From Gammaproteobacteria bacterium (GTDB lineage Bacteria; Pseudomonadota; Gammaproteobacteria; Pseudomonadales; UBA7434), in assembly GCA_024280785.1 (NCBI GenBank), contig JAJRPK010000026.1:1-6803 (forward strand): 6,803 nucleotides of DNA, read 5' to 3'. Shown one piece after another: positions 6,669 to 6,803 of the stretch. The notes under the pieces are model-generated. The model was not told where the DNA came from. It ran no database searches and was given only the letters and a program-made list of their open reading frames with translations. Made by a program: the position numbers and the translations under genes. How positions within the stretch are numbered: position 1 is the first letter of the stretch; every line of letters starts with the position of its first letter.

Positions 6669-6689
6669 GGAAGGAGCTTCACTCCGCCC
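6669..6689 (-). terminator. Imperfect hairpin after the upstream partial gene
   Basis: On the minus strand GGAG (6685-6682) pairs with CTCC (6676-6673), and the stem extends by three more pairs (one G-T) past a C-T mismatch. It lies 13 bases past the stop at 6703. No T-run follows on this strand; T5 (6692-6696) follows it only on the plus strand, where no gene is seen. Terminator status is weak. Confidence 0.3.
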
Positions 6690-6702
6690 CCTTTTTCGTT
6701 TG

Positions 6703-6803
6703 TTATTTGCCTTTCAATTTTTCCCTTAGGTTGGCAAAAGGATTATGAGTTGCTGCTGCGGGAGCACCCTCGGTAGTACTGCCATAACGCACTAAATTCT
6801 CAA
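6703..6803 (-). CDS. C-terminal end of an unidentified protein (5' part outside window)
   Basis: The last 32 codons of a minus-strand reading frame, open to the window edge and ending in TAA at 6703-6705. The tail passes from ENLVRYGSTTEG through an Ala/Pro-rich stretch to NPFANLREKLKGK, a basic amphipathic ending typical of a genuine soluble protein C-terminus. I do not recognise the family from so little sequence. It is separated from hrpB by 96 bp and points the same way, so hrpB might be partly co-transcribed with it. An open frame of this length could be chance, but its position, orientation and natural amino-acid make-up favour a real gene. Confidence 0.55.
   Translation of the reverse strand, partial: ENLVRYGSTTEGAPAAATHNPFANLREKLKGK

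Noticed and set aside
6703..6803. Assignment of the right-edge gene fragment to a named family
   Set aside because: Only 32 residues with no diagnostic motif; any name would be a guess.

Overview
The window comes from a proteobacterium, most likely a marine gammaproteobacterium. This is inferred from a full-length HrpB-type DEAH helicase, and from a lipoprotein whose lipobox cysteine is followed by a long run of glycines, a style common in marine Gammaproteobacteria. All supported genes lie on the minus strand, so transcription runs from right to left. No tRNA, rRNA, CRISPR array, insertion sequence or integrase was seen.

Layout from right to left, in the direction of transcription. (1) 6703-6803: the last 32 codons of an unidentified gene. 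(2) 6607-6702: a 96-bp gap with an imperfect hairpin and a 14-bp tandem duplication. (3) 3991-6606: hrpB, an ATP-dependent RNA helicase-like protein, complete and starting with GTG. (4) 3792-3990: a gap rich in structure, with inverted repeats, a T-run and the first copy of an intergenic repeat. (5) 2589-3791: a class III (CaiB/BaiF family) CoA-transferase, complete, with a good Shine-Dalgarno and its own terminator-like hairpin. (6) 2322-2588: a 267-bp gap with the second copy of the intergenic repeat and a possible promoter. (7) 1-2321: a large secreted lipoprotein that runs off the left edge. It has a lipobox, a poly-Gly tether, a beta-rich N-terminal region of unknown type, a PKD-like domain, a cadherin-like/He_PIG-like domain and an FG-GAP-type beta-propeller. 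It is open across 773 codons with no stop.

The three main genes do not look like one pathway: an RNA helicase, a metabolic CoA-transferase with no acyl-CoA partner genes beside it, and a surface protein. Gaps of about 200-270 bp with terminator-like structures suggest separate transcription units. The least ordinary parts are the lipoprotein and the intergenic DNA. A 35-bp core (30 of 35 identical after removing a 7-bp duplication) occurs on both sides of the CoA-transferase gene. In both copies it ends, on the minus strand, in TCGCTG followed by TTTTTATT, with an upstream CAGCG that can pair to it. This looks like a repeated terminator or small structured intergenic element. Short tandem duplications (6, 7, 12 and 14 bp) recur through the window. 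I found no evidence for a new defence, mobile or multi-gene system.
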